Source: Methanoregula sp. PtaU1.Bin051
Lineage (GTDB): Archaea > Halobacteriota > Methanomicrobia > Methanomicrobiales > Methanospirillaceae
Length of the DNA stretch: 64,000 bases
Assembly (NCBI GenBank): GCA_002067895.1
Contig: MVRE01000009.1
Location: 1 to 64,000 of the forward strand
Direction: 5' to 3'
Of this stretch, positions 24,159 to 32,522 are shown one piece after another. The notes under the pieces were generated by a model. The model was given only the letters and a program-made list of their open reading frames with translations. It did no database searches and was not told where the DNA came from. Numbering within the stretch: position 1 is the stretch's first letter; every line of letters begins with the position of its first letter. The position numbers and the translations under genes are program-made.

Positions 24159-25229
24159 ATGCATACCGAGCACGGCACAGTTCCGGCCGATTACCTGGAG
24201 TATACAAGGAGAAAGGGGCTCTGGATAGCAGGGGCCCTGTTCCTTGTAGTCCTCCTGTTCATCCTTGCGATCTCGGTCGGGGCCGTATCGATACCGCCCG
24301 CAGACGTCGTCCAGACCCTTTTTGGGGCCGGCACCTCCGCGAAATGGGACCGGATCATCTGGAACATCCGGCTGCCGCAGGCCCTCGCGGCCATCGTTGC
24401 GGGGACAGGCCTTGCCGTTGCCGGGGTTGCGATGCAGTCCATCCTCCGCAACCCGCTGGCCTCGCCCTACACGCTCGGGATCTCGAGTGCCGGGGCATTC
24501 GGGGCGGCGGTCTCGATCATCGTGCTCGGCGCCGGCAAGATCCAGTCGACGATGGCAAACCCGGTGACCATAACAAACCCGTATCTCACGACGATCATCG
24601 CGTTCTTCTTCTGCATGCTGGCAACCGCGGTGATTCTCCTCATCTCCCACCTCAGGGGAGCGTCCCCCGAAGTCATGATCCTGACCGGCGTGGCGCTGTC
24701 GGCGCTCTTCTCGGCGGGAGTCATGTTCCTCCAGTACTTCTCCAGCGACACGCAGCTTGCCGCAGTCGTCTTCTGGACGTTCGGGGACGTAGGAAGGTCG
24801 ACATGGGAGACGCTGCCGTTCATGGCGGTCGTGGTCGCGGGGGCCACGCTCTACTTCCTCCTCAACCGCTGGAACTACAACGCGATCGATGCCGGGGACG
24901 AGACGGCGCAGGGGCTCGGCGTCAGTGTCGCCCGGGTCCGGCTTGCCGGGATGACCGTTGCGGCACTGGTCTCCGCGGTGATCGTCGCCCTCCTCGGGGT
25001 GATCGGCTTTGTGGGGCTTGTCTGCCCGCACATGATGCGGAGGATCGTGGGGGACGACCAGCGCTACCTCATCCCCGGCACGGCCGTCGCCGGGGCCGTG
25101 CTGCTGCTTGCCTCGGACACCGTGGCCCGTGTTATTGTCGCACCGTATATCCTCCCGGTCGCCGTCCTGACGGCGTTCATGGGAGCGCCCGTATTCATCT
25201 ACCTGTTATTCAGGGGGTATAAACGATGA
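24159..25229 (+). CDS. FecCD/BtuC-type ABC permease
   Basis: A 356-aa integral membrane protein with the ~10-helix pattern of the BtuC/FecCD family. Typical segments are the first helix FLVVLLFILAISVGAVSI, RLPQALAAIVAGTGLAVAG, RNPLASPYTLGISSAGAFGA and GLVCPHMMRRIVGDDQRYLI. It forms the channel for the ligand delivered by the upstream lipoprotein and binds the ATPase through the cytoplasmic loop in the family's GFVGLVCPH region. It starts 12 nt after the binding-protein stop and overlaps the ATPase gene by 4 nt. Confidence 0.93.
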   Translation: MHTEHGTVPADYLEYTRRKGLWIAGALFLVVLLFILAISVGAVSIPPADVVQTLFGAGTSAKWDRIIWNIRLPQALAAIVAGTGLAVAGVAMQSILRNPLASPYTLGISSAGAFGAAVSIIVLGAGKIQSTMANPVTITNPYLTTIIAFFFCMLATAVILLISHLRGASPEVMILTGVALSALFSAGVMFLQYFSSDTQLAAVVFWTFGDVGRSTWETLPFMAVVVAGATLYFLLNRWNYNAIDAGDETAQGLGVSVARVRLAGMTVAALVSAVIVALLGVIGFVGLVCPHMMRRIVGDDQRYLIPGTAVAGAVLLLASDTVARVIVAPYILPVAVLTAFMGAPVFIYLLFRGYKR

Positions 25230-25999
25230 CAACGATGCTTTCTGTCAATGAACTGAAATTCATGTACCGCAACAAGGACGTGCTGCGCGAGATCGGCTTC
25301 TCGATCGAGCAGGGAACGGTGGTCGCCGTGCTCGGCCCGAACGGGGTCGGGAAGACCACGCTGCTCAAGTGCTTAAACCGGATCCTCAAACCCCGGAAAG
25401 GGTCCGTGCTTCTCGATGAGGAGAACCTGCTCGAGCTCGGCACCATGGACATTGCCCGCCGGGTCGGTTACGTGCCGCAGCGCGTTGAGACCGGGCGGCT
25501 TACTGCGTTCGATGCGGTCCTCCTGGGCCGGCGCCCCCATATCGGCTGGGACGTCACTTCCCGCGACCTTGCCATCGTTGACGCCATCTTCACCAAGCTT
25601 GGTATGGAGCCCCTCCGGCTCTCGTACATCGATGAGATGAGCGGCGGGGAACTCCAGAAAGTCGCGATCGCACGGGCGCTGGTGCAGGAGCCGAAAGTCC
25701 TCCTGCTCGATGAGCCGACAAGCAACCTTGACCTCAAAAACCAGGTCGAGATCCTGAACACCATCCGCGAGATTGTCCGTGACCACAACATCGCGGCCAT
25801 CATGACCATGCACGACCTCAACCAGGCCCTGCGGTTTGCCGACAGGTTCATCTTCATCAAGGACGGGACGGTACATATCCACGGGGCCTGCGATATCGTC
25901 ACGCCACCGGTCATCGAGGAGGTCTACGGCCTCCCGGTCATGATCGGGGAACTCGGCGGCGTCCGTTGCGTCGTCCCGGCGTCCTGTAACGGAACCTGA
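25226..25999 (+). CDS. ABC transporter ATPase (BtuD/FepC-type)
   Basis: A 257-aa nucleotide-binding subunit. Walker A is GPNGVGKTT (~35-43), the signature MSGGELQKVAIARAL (~138), Walker B KVLLLDEPTSNLD (~158) and the switch His in TMHDL. It energises uptake through the BtuC-type permease it overlaps. It is the only BtuD-type ATPase near the second, ATPase-less operon at 26.7-30.1 kb, so it may serve both permeases. Confidence 0.93.
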   Translation: MTTMLSVNELKFMYRNKDVLREIGFSIEQGTVVAVLGPNGVGKTTLLKCLNRILKPRKGSVLLDEENLLELGTMDIARRVGYVPQRVETGRLTAFDAVLLGRRPHIGWDVTSRDLAIVDAIFTKLGMEPLRLSYIDEMSGGELQKVAIARALVQEPKVLLLDEPTSNLDLKNQVEILNTIREIVRDHNIAAIMTMHDLNQALRFADRFIFIKDGTVHIHGACDIVTPPVIEEVYGLPVMIGELGGVRCVVPASCNGT

Positions 26000-26011
26000 G
26001 GAGGATTAACC

Positions 26012-26668
26012 ATGCACGAGCACGAGCACGACCATGGACATCACCATCACCAAAATACCCCCCATGCCGTAACGTTCGACGACTGCATCCGCTTCCACGG
26101 CCACTCCTGCCCGGGCCTCGCCTCTGGCTACCGTGCGGCAACCGCTGCGATGGAGGCCCTCGGTGTCGTACGGCCTGAGGACGAGGATCTCGTCGCCATC
26201 TGCGAGACCGACGCCTGCGGCGTCGACGCGATCCAGGTGATTGCCGGGACAACTGCCGGCAAAGGCAACCTCATCATCCACGACTACGGCAAGCACGCGT
26301 TCACGTTCTACAACCGCAAGGACGGTAAGGCCGTCCGGATCACGTTCCACCGCAACGAGCAGACCGAGACCGGTGACTTTTCCGCCCTGCGGGCAAAGGT
26401 CTTCTCCGGCAAAGCGACCGCAGAGGAGACAGAGGAATTCCATAAACTGATGCACAAGGCAACCGTAAAGGTGCTCCACGCACCTGCGGACTCGATCATG
26501 AAGATCGAGAAGGTGACGATGGATGCACCGAAGAAGGCCCGCATCTTTGCCTCGGTCACCTGCGAATGCTGCGGGGAGTCCGTTGCCGACGCAAAGACAC
26601 GGCAGGTGAACGGGAAGCGCGTCTGCATCCCGTGCGCCGAGGGAACGCATCCTGAGAAGAAGGAATAG
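26012..26668 (+). CDS. FmdE-family protein with His-rich N-terminus
   Basis: A 218-aa soluble protein. It opens with a His-rich segment (HEHEHDHGHHHH) expected to bind transition metal. The FmdE domain follows with its DCIRFHGHSCPGLASGYRAA core, where His/Cys bind metal, and ETDACGVDAIQ. The C-terminus (~175-212) is a zinc-ribbon CECCGES...CIPC. FmdE was named from formylmethanofuran dehydrogenase clusters, but these stand-alone proteins have no established enzyme role. Placement as the last gene of a chelate ABC operon, 12 nt after the ATPase, suggests a cytoplasmic metal acceptor or chaperone for the imported metal (inference). Confidence 0.88.
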   Translation: MHEHEHDHGHHHHQNTPHAVTFDDCIRFHGHSCPGLASGYRAATAAMEALGVVRPEDEDLVAICETDACGVDAIQVIAGTTAGKGNLIIHDYGKHAFTFYNRKDGKAVRITFHRNEQTETGDFSALRAKVFSGKATAEETEEFHKLMHKATVKVLHAPADSIMKIEKVTMDAPKKARIFASVTCECCGESVADAKTRQVNGKRVCIPCAEGTHPEKKE

Positions 26669-26671
26669 GAT

Positions 26672-26724
26672 CTTTTTTTCCGGGATATCCCGGGCTGCCA
26701 GACCTGGAGCCCGTTTTTTTTTTC
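26672..26724. terminator. Bidirectional terminator between convergent operons
   Basis: A T7 run, the palindrome CCGGGATATCCCGG at 26680-26693, and a T10 run at 26715-26724 occupy the short space between the converging transporter operons. Confidence 0.6.
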
Positions 26725-27796
26725 AAGACCTCGTTCTTCCGAGGATCAGCCAGATGAAGAGCGGGGCCCCGAGAAACGCGGTGAGCACGCCGACCGGAAG
26801 CACCGCGGGGGCGATGATGAGCCGCGCAACCTGGTCGGCGGCAAGGAGAAGAACGCTGCCCATGAGGCAGGATGCGGGAAGAAGGTACCGGTGGTCGTTT
26901 CCCACGATGCAGCGCACCATGTGGGGGCCGAGGAGGCCGATGAAACCGATGATGCCCATGAAAGAGACGATCACGGCGGTAATCAGCGATCCGAGGAACA
27001 TCCCGACAGTCCGGGAGCGTTCGACATTCACGCCGAGGCTTTTTGCCGTATCGTCCCCGGCGTCGACCGCATTGTAGTCCCACCGGCAGCAGATGAAATA
27101 ACCGATTGCCGGGATCACAACGATTGCAATCAGGAAAAGATCGCTCCAGGTCGCCCTGCCGACATCCCCGAACGTCCAGAAAACGATGGCAGCGATCTGA
27201 TCGGACGAGGAGAAGAACTGCAAAAATGTCGTCCCGGCAGTGAACAGTGCGGCGAGTGCAACGCCCAGAAGGATGATGATCTCGGGCCGCGAACTCCTGT
27301 ACCGCGCGACGAGGAGCAGGACGGTTGTTGCTGTCATGGCACCGGCAAATGCGCAGATGGTGATGATGTACGGGTCACGGATCGTCACGGCGTCGGACAC
27401 CATGTGGGAGAGCGTCCCGGCACCCAGCACGGTGATCGCGAATGCTGCGCCGAAGCCGGCCGCGTGGGAGATCCCGAGGGTGTACGGGGAACTTAAGGGG
27501 TTCCGGAGCACGGACTGCATCACAACGCCCGCAGCTGCAAATCCCGCGCCGGCAATGAGCGCCGCGAGCACGCGGGGGAGCCGGACGCTCCAGATGATGA
27601 GGGCTGCCTGGTCGTTCCGGGGATGGAGCAGGGATGAGAACACTTCCCCTACCGTTAGGGTCATCCCGCCGATGATCATGCCGAGGATAAAAAGGATGAT
27701 TGTAATGCCGCAGAGCAGTATGATGAACAGGACTTTCCTGCGGGTATAACGGGTGTATTCGTCCACGCCGGTTCCGGAAATTCCTTCGAGATGCAT
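26723..27796 (-). CDS. FecCD/BtuC-type ABC permease, second operon
   Basis: A 357-aa membrane permease of the same family as the one at 24159, with RLPRVLAALIAGAGFAAAG, RNPLSSPYTLGISHAAGFGA and GLLGPHMVRCIVGNDHRYLL. It is the last gene of a minus-strand operon after a binding protein and a methyltransferase. No ATPase follows; the gene ends at the terminator shared with the convergent operon. It probably shares the ATPase encoded at 25226-25999. Confidence 0.92.
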   Translation of the reverse strand: MHLEGISGTGVDEYTRYTRRKVLFIILLCGITIILFILGMIIGGMTLTVGEVFSSLLHPRNDQAALIIWSVRLPRVLAALIAGAGFAAAGVVMQSVLRNPLSSPYTLGISHAAGFGAAFAITVLGAGTLSHMVSDAVTIRDPYIITICAFAGAMTATTVLLLVARYRSSRPEIIILLGVALAALFTAGTTFLQFFSSSDQIAAIVFWTFGDVGRATWSDLFLIAIVVIPAIGYFICCRWDYNAVDAGDDTAKSLGVNVERSRTVGMFLGSLITAVIVSFMGIIGFIGLLGPHMVRCIVGNDHRYLLPASCLMGSVLLLAADQVARLIIAPAVLPVGVLTAFLGAPLFIWLILGRTRS

Positions 27797-27824
27797 GGTT
27801 GGATTAACCTGCGATTGCCCGGCA

Positions 27825-28886
27825 CTACTGCTCTTTCCGGGCTATCGTCATGATGGACTGTTCATCAAGCGCGATGACATCCTGTACAACAAATCCCTGC
27901 TCGCCGAGAAGCCGGTTATATTCTTCGAACGGGACGCTGTGGCTGAAGGAATATTGCCGGGGCTCCTTCTGCACCCCGGAGATCGCCCAGAGGTTCCACT
28001 CAAGATTCATGAGAGGGACATCAAGGACATTTTCATTGCCCTGCTTGTTGATGAAGAGCCCGCCGGGCCTGAGTGCATCCCGGATCTTCGGGATGAGCGC
28101 CGGCGCCTTGCCGCCCGGGTTTGAGGAGGAGAAGATGATGTCAAATCCCGAACCGAGCGGGTCAGTAAAGAAATTGCCGGGAATGCAGCTGACCCTGTCA
28201 GCACGGTAGTATTCGATATACCGGCGGGTTGCAGGCAATACGCCGGGAAGGTCAAAGACAACGCCGTTGAGGGCAGGGTTTTCCTGGCAGAACGCAATCG
28301 TGTACAGGCCGTGGCCCCCGCCCATATCCAGCAGCGTCCGGGCAGCCCGGAACTCCGGCAGGCCGGACACGGCTTTCACGGTCTTCTGGAGAATTCCGCA
28401 CCGTGCATTTGCGGCCATCGCAGGGATGATCAGTTCGGAGAACCATGCCTCCGGCTCATAGATCCGCGGGCCCTCGCGGAGGATCTTTAAAAGGTCGTCC
28501 CAGAGCCCGGCGAGATGCAGCTGCAGGGTTACCTGGTCCTGCAGGCAATACGGGGATGACGGGTCCAGGTACCTTGCCGAAAACGGGCTGTTCTGATATG
28601 TCCCGTCATGTTCCACGAGGAGCTGCCGGGCGGCAAGCGCCCTTAAAAACAACCCGGCAAGCTGCGGGTGCAGACCAAGACGGGTGCTGAGTTTTTCAGC
28701 AGTCACCGGCTCGCTGCACGCCGCAAAGAGGTTGAGGCTGCACGCTGCCGCAAGCAGCCGGAAATGGCGGAGGCCGTTTAGGGTCTCCTCAAGGATCGCT
28801 GCCGGGCTGCCGGTGCCGGCATCCGGCACGGCAAACCCATCCGGTAATACGCGGGGAGGATTCTGCATTCCCGTTTCTCCTGCCAT
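27825..28886 (-). CDS. SAM-dependent methyltransferase (class I, O-MT-like)
   Basis: A 353-aa protein with two domains. Residues ~30-150 form a helical, winged-helix-like dimerisation domain (AEKLSTRLGLHPQLAGLFLR). The SAM-binding Rossmann domain has the motif LLDMGGGHGLYTIAF at ~190 and VVFDLPGV. This layout is that of plant-type O-methyltransferases and bacteriochlorophyll/carotenoid-type methyltransferases. Its ATG overlaps the stop of the binding-protein gene (TAATG), and it lies between binding protein and permease. A link to a methylated chelator or tetrapyrrole is inferred from that placement only. Confidence 0.85.
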   Translation of the reverse strand: MAGETGMQNPPRVLPDGFAVPDAGTGSPAAILEETLNGLRHFRLLAAACSLNLFAACSEPVTAEKLSTRLGLHPQLAGLFLRALAARQLLVEHDGTYQNSPFSARYLDPSSPYCLQDQVTLQLHLAGLWDDLLKILREGPRIYEPEAWFSELIIPAMAANARCGILQKTVKAVSGLPEFRAARTLLDMGGGHGLYTIAFCQENPALNGVVFDLPGVLPATRRYIEYYRADRVSCIPGNFFTDPLGSGFDIIFSSSNPGGKAPALIPKIRDALRPGGLFINKQGNENVLDVPLMNLEWNLWAISGVQKEPRQYSFSHSVPFEEYNRLLGEQGFVVQDVIALDEQSIMTIARKEQ

Positions 28887-30046
28887 TATGGGGAGGCGGA
28901 GAACTGCAGGGGTTTGTATCCCCCGAAGAGCTGTTTCATGTCGGAATACACGGCTTTCCCGTCAAGGTTCGTATAGATCTCGTCTGCCTTCTGTTCGACG
29001 GAGACATCGGCGAACTTGTCCGGGTACAGGATCTTGCCCATGTAGTAGGCGTTCGCAAGGACCGTGTCGTAGTTGTTGGCGTACCAGTTGTACGGCATCA
29101 GGCCGTAGATCTGGTTGTTCTTCACTGCCCTGAGGGACTGGTACACCGGGTCTTTTAAGTCTGCTGCAACGAGGGCATAGCTCGATTCGTCAATGAAGAT
29201 GACGTCCGGGTCCCACGCGAGCAGCTGCTCCTTGTCGATCATGACCTGCCCGCCGGTCCCGGCACCGGAGGCGACATTGTTCCCGTTCACCATCTTCAGC
29301 GAGGGGTAGGTCGGCTCAGTCGAGAGGAGGCCGTGGGCACCATTGAAGGAGACCCCGCCGATATACACTTTTTTGGACTGGTCCTTTGCAACGTCCTTCG
29401 TCCTGCTGTTCAGGTCGGCGATGCTGCTCTCGATGGAGCTGATGACGGCTTCTGCACGCTCGTCCTTTCCGAGGATCTTCCCCATCAGGCGCAGGGACTG
29501 GTAGAACTGGGGCTTGTTCTTCCCGAGATCGCCGGAGACCAGCGTAACGACCGGGACACCGGTCTTCTCCTGCAGCGCATCGGCATCCTTTGCAGTCCGC
29601 CACGTGGCAAAGATGATATCCGGTCTCTGGGCAATGATCAGCTCCGGATTATCGATCCGGTTGGTACCGATGTAGGGTTTCTCTCCCAGCTCAGGATGGG
29701 CGATGCTGTAGGGGTTGTCCCTGCCTGACGGCAGTCCCATCCCGAGCGCTGTTGCATTGAAGGGCCCTTTTTCCATCTGGTCGACGCCGACGATCCTGTC
29801 GGCTGACTGGAGGTAGACGAGCATCCTGACATCGCCGGCCCCGACGCCGATTATCCTCTGCGGCGAGGCAGGGACGGTGACGGTCCTGTTCATGAGATCC
29901 GTCACGGTCAGGGTTGTTGCGGGTACCTCCGGAGATTTTGCTGTCGGCGAAGCTGTACCGGCACTCTGGTTCGTACAGCCGGCGATCACGACGCAGGCTG
30001 CAAGAATCAGTATACAAAGAGCGGGGAAACAGGAGATTTTTTTCAT
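28886..30046 (-). CDS. ABC transporter substrate-binding lipoprotein, second operon
   Basis: A 386-aa binding protein starting MKKISCF with a lipobox Cys at residue 24 (VIAGC). The PF01497-type domain has VTDLMNRTVTVPASPQRII and KVYIGGVSFNGAHG. It is a paralogue of the lipoprotein at 22977. A TTTAAATA box lies ~27 nt before ATG 30046, consistent with a leaderless or very short-leader transcript; the upstream ATG 30052 is less likely. First gene of a three-gene operon. Confidence 0.9.
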   Translation of the reverse strand: MKKISCFPALCILILAACVVIAGCTNQSAGTASPTAKSPEVPATTLTVTDLMNRTVTVPASPQRIIGVGAGDVRMLVYLQSADRIVGVDQMEKGPFNATALGMGLPSGRDNPYSIAHPELGEKPYIGTNRIDNPELIIAQRPDIIFATWRTAKDADALQEKTGVPVVTLVSGDLGKNKPQFYQSLRLMGKILGKDERAEAVISSIESSIADLNSRTKDVAKDQSKKVYIGGVSFNGAHGLLSTEPTYPSLKMVNGNNVASGAGTGGQVMIDKEQLLAWDPDVIFIDESSYALVAADLKDPVYQSLRAVKNNQIYGLMPYNWYANNYDTVLANAYYMGKILYPDKFADVSVEQKADEIYTNLDGKAVYSDMKQLFGGYKPLQFSASP

Positions 30047-30211
30047 ACGCATAGAAAGAAGTTACATACTATTTAAACTGTTTTTTCTGATTCCTGTGAT
30101 ATATTTTCAATGGTATTCATTCTATTCCCGGCCGAAGTGCGTCAACGCCGTGGCACAACCGGATGCAGCACCGGTTCACGAAAAAAGGAGAATATCGAAA
30201 AAGGCCTCGGA

Positions 30212-30784
30212 TTATTTTATGAATTTCTTTCCGGAATCCCATGCCCTGCCGATGGTATTCCCCAGCGAATAGTATTCCATCCTCATGACATCGAATGCAA
30301 AGGTGCCGATCTTCTGCAGGTCCGGTTTTCCATCCGTGCCAAAAACCGCTTCATCGATCTTTGTATCGAGGATCTCGCCGATTACCTGCCGGGCGCTTCC
30401 GATCTCATGCCATGCAAAAACCCGGCACTCAAGGACAACCGGAAATTCCCCGATGTACGGGGCATTCACGTGTTCCGCCCTGACTGCCGAAAGGCCGGTG
30501 ACCGGAAATTTTGCATGGTCTTTACCTGAGACCATGCCGCAGTAATCCGTTTCTGCAAGGTATGCGCTGGATGGGATGCTGACAGTAAACGCATTGGTAT
30601 TCCGGATATTCCGGAATGTCTGGTGGTTCGGGTTGATCGTAACCGCAATACAGGGAGGTTCCGATGCGCAGATGCCGCACCAGGCAGCAACCATGGCGTC
30701 CGGAACACCGTCCGGGTTATAGGTACCGATAACAAAGACCGGGAGGGGATACGCTACCGGTTTTGCGCCTATGGATCTCTTCAT
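30212..30784 (-). CDS. FMN-binding split-barrel (flavoredoxin-like) protein
   Basis: A 190-aa flavin reductase-like/flavoredoxin protein starting MKRSIGAKPVAYPLPVFVIG, which is the family's typical opening, followed by GVPDAMVAAWCGICASEPP and TNAFTVSIP. Such proteins bind FMN and pass electrons in anaerobes. A TTTATA box is centred ~26 nt before ATG 30784, consistent with leaderless transcription; upstream in-frame ATGs would leave no room for a promoter. It stands alone between two operons. Confidence 0.88.
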   Translation of the reverse strand: MKRSIGAKPVAYPLPVFVIGTYNPDGVPDAMVAAWCGICASEPPCIAVTINPNHQTFRNIRNTNAFTVSIPSSAYLAETDYCGMVSGKDHAKFPVTGLSAVRAEHVNAPYIGEFPVVLECRVFAWHEIGSARQVIGEILDTKIDEAVFGTDGKPDLQKIGTFAFDVMRMEYYSLGNTIGRAWDSGKKFIK

Positions 30785-30906
30785 AGCCAGAATATCCATG
30801 GTTATCGTATAAATATCAGGAGGATTTCGATAGACCGGGTTTGATCTGCTTATGGTGTCCGGGTCATGGTTAATGGATAAGAACATCCGGGTCCCTTGTG
30901 AACTGC

Positions 30907-30989
30907 GTTCTTCTCCCGGCTCGTCCTTTCAGGACCCAACCACTCGAAGAACCCTGACGGGTTCTTCTCCCGGCTCGTCCTTTCAGGAC
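30907..30989. repeat. Two 29-bp direct repeats
   Basis: Bases 30907-30935 and 30961-30989 are identical over 29 bp and separated by 25 bp. Each repeat ends in the hairpin GTCCT-TTC-AGGAC. The spacer end and second repeat start form another stem (GAAGAACCC/GGGTTCTTC). With just two units and a self-complementary spacer this looks like a REP-type palindromic unit rather than CRISPR. Confidence 0.7.
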
Positions 30990-31229
30990 TCGCCAAGAAA
31001 AAACCGATCCTTAAAACAGGGATTTAAACCGCGTTTCTCCTGATGGATCGGGTGAAACTAAATAGCCGGATCTGCCGCGATCCTCTGGCCGTTAACAATC
31101 CTCCGGCGATGGGCGATTCTGCTTTATTTCAGGATACCGGGTGTGATTCCTTTCCTGTTTCTGCACGAAAGGAAACGGGCGATTTTACGGGATTTTCCGA
31201 TAGGTGCCCGGGCACTGAAGGGGGAAACG

Positions 31230-31251
31230 AAGCCCTTAGAGGGCTTATTTT
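31230..31251 (+). terminator. Hairpin with short T-run
   Basis: AAGCCCT-TAG-AGGGCTT followed by ATTTTC forms a compact 7-bp stem-loop. No gene ends upstream of it on the plus strand, which hints at a non-coding transcript. Confidence 0.4.
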
Positions 31252-31579
31252 CATGCAGGGGATTCAGGGATGTTCCGGGAATAGTCGAAGACAGACCTCC
31301 GGCACGATGCATTTCGGGGAATGTGCCACCCCATTCCGCTTCATCAATCATATGGATTACAGCGAACCATACTGGCGACTAGATTAAAACCGCCGTCCGG
31401 GATCCGGGTTCCCGGTATCACGAACAATGCCGGAAAGGCGGATGAGTACTGGAAATGTCAGATTTTTGCGTAGCGGGGTTTTGTATGTCATGTAAACCGG
31501 AACGACAGGATTCAGCACAAAGCAATTGACCTGACCGGAATACCCGATGGGGAAACCTTATCATTACTACCTGTTGCCG

Positions 31580-32413
31580 TCACAGCCATTCATCCTCTGG
31601 AACCGGTGTCGGAGCCGCTGCCCCGCGTCCGCCGGATTCGCGTACGTCCAGTATGTTGGGCGACTCTCCGGTGACGATTGAGATCTTTACATCAAGGTAA
31701 TTCCCGGTAATGGTCACATGGAACTGCCCTTCCCTGTATATGGGGATAAATCGTGGGCCGGGTGTGGAGGTGGAGGTCCCCTCATCATCGGTAATAACGA
31801 ACTCGTAATTGCCGGTGTCAGAACTGAACTCGCGCCCGTACCCGTCCTCTGCCACGATCTCATGGGTCCGGTTGTCCCTGACGGTAATTGTCAGGTAAGG
31901 GCGGTTGACCGGTTTTTTCAGGGTGCCCCGGCAGGATGCGGGATTTGCAAGGCAGTCGTATTGTGGCGTGATTTCAAAGAGGATATACAACGGCCCTTCA
32001 ACAACATTTACGACGAATGCAGTTGCATTGCCCCGCAGCGTATAGGTTTTCTCAAACTCAGGTTCACGGTAAAGCCTGTTGTATTCCGGTGTCTGGTTGA
32101 TCCGCGTCCCATGTATGATCGGATAGGGATCTGGGGTGACAATCGGGAGCGCTTCGGTGACGAGCTCTGATTTGAGAGGGGTGATGACGGCTGCGGGGAC
32201 TGCCTGTGGCACCGGAACTGTCGGATCAAGATCGGGTGTACCGGACACTGTTTGGGGAGCATCCGTCATTGGCTCCCCGGAAAGAGCCGAGTTATCGCTG
32301 CCGCCTGCGGCCATCTGCATTGCTTTATTGACGCACCCGGCTGCTCCCGCTGCGAGACAGAGAAGGAATATCATGAAACATGCCATTATGGCAATGTTGC
32401 TATTTTTTTGCAT
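31580..32413 (-). CDS. Exported lipoprotein of unknown function
   Basis: A 277-aa protein with a signal peptide (MQKNSNIAIMACFMIF...) and a lipobox at AAGAAGC, Cys26-27. After a Pro/Thr-rich linker of ~80 residues typical of cell-surface proteins, there is a beta-rich domain (FEKTYTLRGNATAFVVNV, GPLYILFEI, PYLTITVRDNRTHEIV, FHVTITGNYLDVKISI) that probably forms a sandwich. Two Cys near residue 160 (CLANPASCRG) may form a disulfide. No family is recognised. ATG 32413 is preferred over 32443 because it gives a proper signal peptide. Confidence 0.75.
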   Translation of the reverse strand: MQKNSNIAIMACFMIFLLCLAAGAAGCVNKAMQMAAGGSDNSALSGEPMTDAPQTVSGTPDLDPTVPVPQAVPAAVITPLKSELVTEALPIVTPDPYPIIHGTRINQTPEYNRLYREPEFEKTYTLRGNATAFVVNVVEGPLYILFEITPQYDCLANPASCRGTLKKPVNRPYLTITVRDNRTHEIVAEDGYGREFSSDTGNYEFVITDDEGTSTSTPGPRFIPIYREGQFHVTITGNYLDVKISIVTGESPNILDVRESGGRGAAAPTPVPEDEWL

Positions 32414-32522
32414 TTTTGTACTAAATGATTCACAACTTCGCACAGAAAAGTATTTCGCAGGATGCTGTATGGCATGAAGATCCGATGAACGAAAAATCCA
32501 GGTACCGGCAGGGAAGGGAAGA

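Larger units (their letters stand above)
30785..31579. other. Intergenic region with repeats and hairpins
   Basis: No convincing gene is present in about 800 bp. The longest plus-strand frame (31043-31387) has no family resemblance. Features seen: a 29-bp direct repeat, a GAAGAACCC/GGGTTCTTC stem inside it, the palindrome GTGCCCGGGCAC at 31204-31215, and a hairpin at 31230-31246 followed by a T-run. A structured RNA between about 31100 and 31250 is possible. Confidence 0.6.

Noticed and set aside
30907-30989. Possible two-repeat CRISPR array
   Set aside because: Only two repeats, a 25-bp spacer that pairs with the repeat start to form a stem, and no cas genes nearby. A palindromic repeat element fits better.
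31043-31387. 114-codon plus-strand frame in the repeat-rich intergenic region
   Set aside because: No SD, no family resemblance and it crosses the terminator-like hairpin and palindromes.
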